64,000 bases of DNA, taken from contig NZ_LZKR01000093.1 of assembly GCF_001672915.1 (NCBI RefSeq), forward strand, positions 1-64,000. The letters run 5' to 3'. Within the stretch, counting starts at the first letter, position 1. Every line of letters begins with the position of its first letter. This DNA comes from Mycobacterium sp. 1245805.9. GTDB taxonomy: Bacteria; Actinomycetota; Actinomycetes; Mycobacteriales; Mycobacteriaceae. Below the pieces are notes generated by a model. That model was not told where the DNA came from and searched no databases. It worked only from the letters and a program-made list of their open reading frames with translations. Below, piece by piece: positions 62,274 to 64,000 of the stretch. Both the position numbers and the translations under genes were made by a program.

Positions 62274-62936
62274 TCAGCGCGGGGCGACGATCCCGTTGTC
62301 GTAGGCGTAGACGATCGCCGCGGCGCGGTCGCGCAGGTCGAGTTTTCCGAAGATCCGGCCGATGTGGCTTTTGACCGTGACACCCGAGATGCACAGTTCG
62401 TCGGCGATTTCGCTGTTGGACAGTCCCTTTCCGATCAGCGTCAGCACGTCCAACTCGCGGGTGGTGAGTTGGGAGATCTCGTTGGCCCGGCTTTCGCAGG
62501 CGCCGGGCGCGGCCTTGCGGTAGGTGGTGAGCACGCGGGAGGTGACCGCGGGATCCAGGTAGCTGTCTCCCCTGGCCACCGTCCGCACGGCGCGGATCAA
62601 CTCCTCGGCCGACGAGTCCTTGAGCACGAATCCGGCGGCCCCGGCCCGCAGCGCCCCGGACAGCAGGTCGTCCTCGTTGAAGGTGGTCAACGCGAGCACG
62701 GGCGGGCCCCCCGCCAGCCGTCGCGTCGCCTCGATGCCGTCGACCCGCCGCATCCGCAGGTCCATCACGACGACGTCGGGCCGGTATTCGGCCACGGCGG
62801 CGGGCACCTCGTCCCCGTCGGCGCATTCGGCGACCACGTTGAATCCGTCCTTGCGACGCAGGATCCGGCGCAACCCGGAGCGCACCAAGTCCTGATCGTC
62901 GACCAGCAGCACCGCGATCTCGGCCTCGTCGATCAC
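62274..62936 (-). CDS. NarL/FixJ-type two-component response regulator
   Basis: A 220-residue response regulator. The receiver domain has acidic residues Asp13-Asp14, the phosphate acceptor Asp59 in 'VVVMDLRMRRVDGIEATRRL', and Lys in 'GFVLKDSSAEELIRAV'. The LuxR-type output domain is 'QLTTRELDVLTLIGKGLSNS' with 'SGVTVKSHIGRIFGKLDLRD'. The GTG at 62936 overlaps the kinase stop (GTGA), which fixes the start. It receives phosphate from the kinase encoded just upstream and binds DNA as a dimer. Target genes unknown. Confidence 0.9.
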   Translation of the reverse strand: MIDEAEIAVLLVDDQDLVRSGLRRILRRKDGFNVVAECADGDEVPAAVAEYRPDVVVMDLRMRRVDGIEATRRLAGGPPVLALTTFNEDDLLSGALRAGAAGFVLKDSSAEELIRAVRTVARGDSYLDPAVTSRVLTTYRKAAPGACESRANEISQLTTRELDVLTLIGKGLSNSEIADELCISGVTVKSHIGRIFGKLDLRDRAAAIVYAYDNGIVAPR

Positions 62937-64000
62937 AACTTGCACCACGGCGGCCGCCACCCGGTGTCGCCCGCTTCCAGCGGGATCTCGGCCCGCACCG
63001 ACCACCCGTCGCCGGTCGGGCCGACGTCGATCGCGCCGCCCAGCAGCTCGACGCGCTGACGCATGCCGTTCACCCCGCGCCCTTCCGCACACGGGCCTGC
63101 GGTCACCGCGGCCGGGAGTCGATTGTTGACGACGAGGTTTGCCGATGCAGCCGAAATAGTCAGCGCCACGGCGGATTTCGAGTCGGGCGCGTGTTTGGCG
63201 ATGTTGGCCAGCGATTCTTGGGTGATGCGGTACAACGCATGCCCGACGGCGGCCGAGACGCGTTTGACCGATCCGTCGCTACGCAACGTGACGTCCAGGC
63301 CCGCTCGCTCGAAATCCGCAACGAGCGCCGCGATGTCGTCGATGCCGGGCTCGGGCCCAATTCTCATCGGTGAATCGTCGAGCAGGCCGACCGTGCGGCG
63401 GATGTCGGCCATCGCCTGCCGGCCCAGCCGCTCGGCCTGTTCGAGCGCCTCCACCGCGTCATCGACGTCGCGATCCTGCTGCAGTGCCCGCCGCGCACCG
63501 GTCACGTTCAACAGCGTGATGGACAACGAGTGGGCGATGACGTCATGCACCTCGCGGGCGATGCGCCGACGCTCGTCGGCCGCGGCGTGCTCGGCAAGCA
63601 TCTTCTGCGCCTCCATCTGTTCGGCCAGCAGCCGCCTTTGCGTGCACATGAGGTAGCCGATCAACCAGCCGCCGCCGACAAAACCCAAATACAACGCCAC
63701 CGCGTCGAGGCGATGCAGCTCTGACGCGACGAGGAGCAGGGCGCTCGCCGACATGGAGGCCAGGAAGCCGCCCACCGCCGACGTCAACGCGCCGACCGCC
63801 CCAACCATCAACACCAGCAATGACGGTGCGAAGTCGGCACGAACGGGCGTCGACGTGCCGAACAGCATCACCGCGGTCGCCGCTGACCAAGTCGGCCACA
63901 AGACCACAGAGCGGACCTTCACGTTGAAGAGGATGAACGTCAACGCCGGCGACAGGGCGATCGCAAATGCGCCGAGACAGACTGGCAGGTCCGCGGCCGG
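62933..64000 (-). CDS. NarL-type sensor histidine kinase (HisKA_3), 5' end outside window
   Basis: A membrane sensor kinase whose N-terminus is cut by the right edge; the frame stays open and hydrophobic to 64000. Several membrane helices ('LLVLMVGAVGALTSAVGGFL', 'GGFLASMSASALLLVASELH', 'AVALYLGFVGGGWLIGYLMC') are followed by a HisKA_3 dimerisation domain with the phospho-accepting His in 'RRRIAREVHDVIAHSLSITL'. The ATPase domain has the N-box 'ALYRITQESLANIAKHAPDS' and the G-box 'GRGVNGMRQRVELLGGAIDV'. No large outer sensing domain is visible, so it may sense the membrane or an inner ligand. It overlaps the regulator gene by 4 bp. Confidence 0.85.
   Translation of the reverse strand, partial: PAADLPVCLGAFAIALSPALTFILFNVKVRSVVLWPTWSAATAVMLFGTSTPVRADFAPSLLVLMVGAVGALTSAVGGFLASMSASALLLVASELHRLDAVALYLGFVGGGWLIGYLMCTQRRLLAEQMEAQKMLAEHAAADERRRIAREVHDVIAHSLSITLLNVTGARRALQQDRDVDDAVEALEQAERLGRQAMADIRRTVGLLDDSPMRIGPEPGIDDIAALVADFERAGLDVTLRSDGSVKRVSAAVGHALYRITQESLANIAKHAPDSKSAVALTISAASANLVVNNRLPAAVTAGPCAEGRGVNGMRQRVELLGGAIDVGPTGDGWSVRAEIPLEAGDTGWRPPWCKL

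Overview
The window is high-GC actinobacterial chromosome that reads as a slow-growing Mycobacterium, most likely of the M. avium complex type (inference from content). The best support is a PPE-MPTR protein with its pentapeptide-like repeats (20716-22392), a mycofactocin-coupled SDR and the debris of a second one, FadD/FadE-type lipid genes, many TetR regulators, leaderless gene starts, and an ABC transporter pair (56410-58454) that looks orthologous to M. tuberculosis Rv0072/Rv0073. I see no tRNA, rRNA, insertion sequence, phage or CRISPR. Both edges cut a gene: a TetR regulator on the left and a sensor kinase on the right.

Layout. 1-4.3 kb: TetR regulators, a DUF417 membrane protein, a flavin/F420-type oxidoreductase, an SRPBCC protein, an SDR remnant and a membrane protein. 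4.3-6.8 kb: a copper chaperone overlapping a copper P-type ATPase, behind a nested inverted repeat. 6.8-13 kb: a membrane-anchored Ag85-like esterase, a Tat-exported polysaccharide deacetylase, a Rieske oxygenase facing a PaaX-like regulator, and a BBE-type flavoenzyme coupled to an L7/L12-like small protein. 13-20.6 kb: two very large ATPase-LuxR regulators on either side of a MarR regulator, a DUF4242 protein and an esterase lipoprotein. 20.7-22.4 kb: the orphan PPE gene.

22.4-40.4 kb is the most distinctive part: a CoA-linked catabolic region. It has a hydrolase/SDR/acyl-CoA synthetase group; a six-gene tightly overlapping operon (amidohydrolase, two-domain CoA transferase, small unknown protein, SCP-x-type thiolase, DUF35 partner, PadR regulator); a DUF1214-sulfotransferase pair; and a fused acyl-CoA dehydrogenase-thiolase-DUF35 operon. 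Each block has its own TetR or PadR regulator, and three of the promoter regions carry long inverted repeats that are very likely operators. The substrate cannot be read from the sequence; the thiolase/DUF35 pairs resemble the Ltp2-ChsH2 type of retro-aldolase used in steroid side-chain breakdown.

40.3-64 kb: a pyruvate-kinase-like protein facing a triple-DUF190 protein, a Tat/lipobox formamidase-like protein, class I aldolase, a GMC oxidoreductase next to a mycofactocin-coupled SDR, a catalase-like/cytochrome b561 redox pair, a STAS protein, two phosphotransferase-fold genes around a TetR gene, an ABC transporter whose ATPase carries a cyclic-nucleotide-binding domain, a D-aminoacylase-like/Rieske operon with a clear promoter, and a NarL-type two-component system.

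Recurrent regulatory structure is the strongest unexpected signal: perfect or near-perfect inverted repeats at 13131-13152, 16900-16920, 23070-23094, 33414-33446, 39706-39729 and 55143-55170, one of which contains the start codons of two divergent genes, and a 30-bp-period hairpin repeat that sits at two separate convergent gene ends (35721-35772 and 62214-62264).
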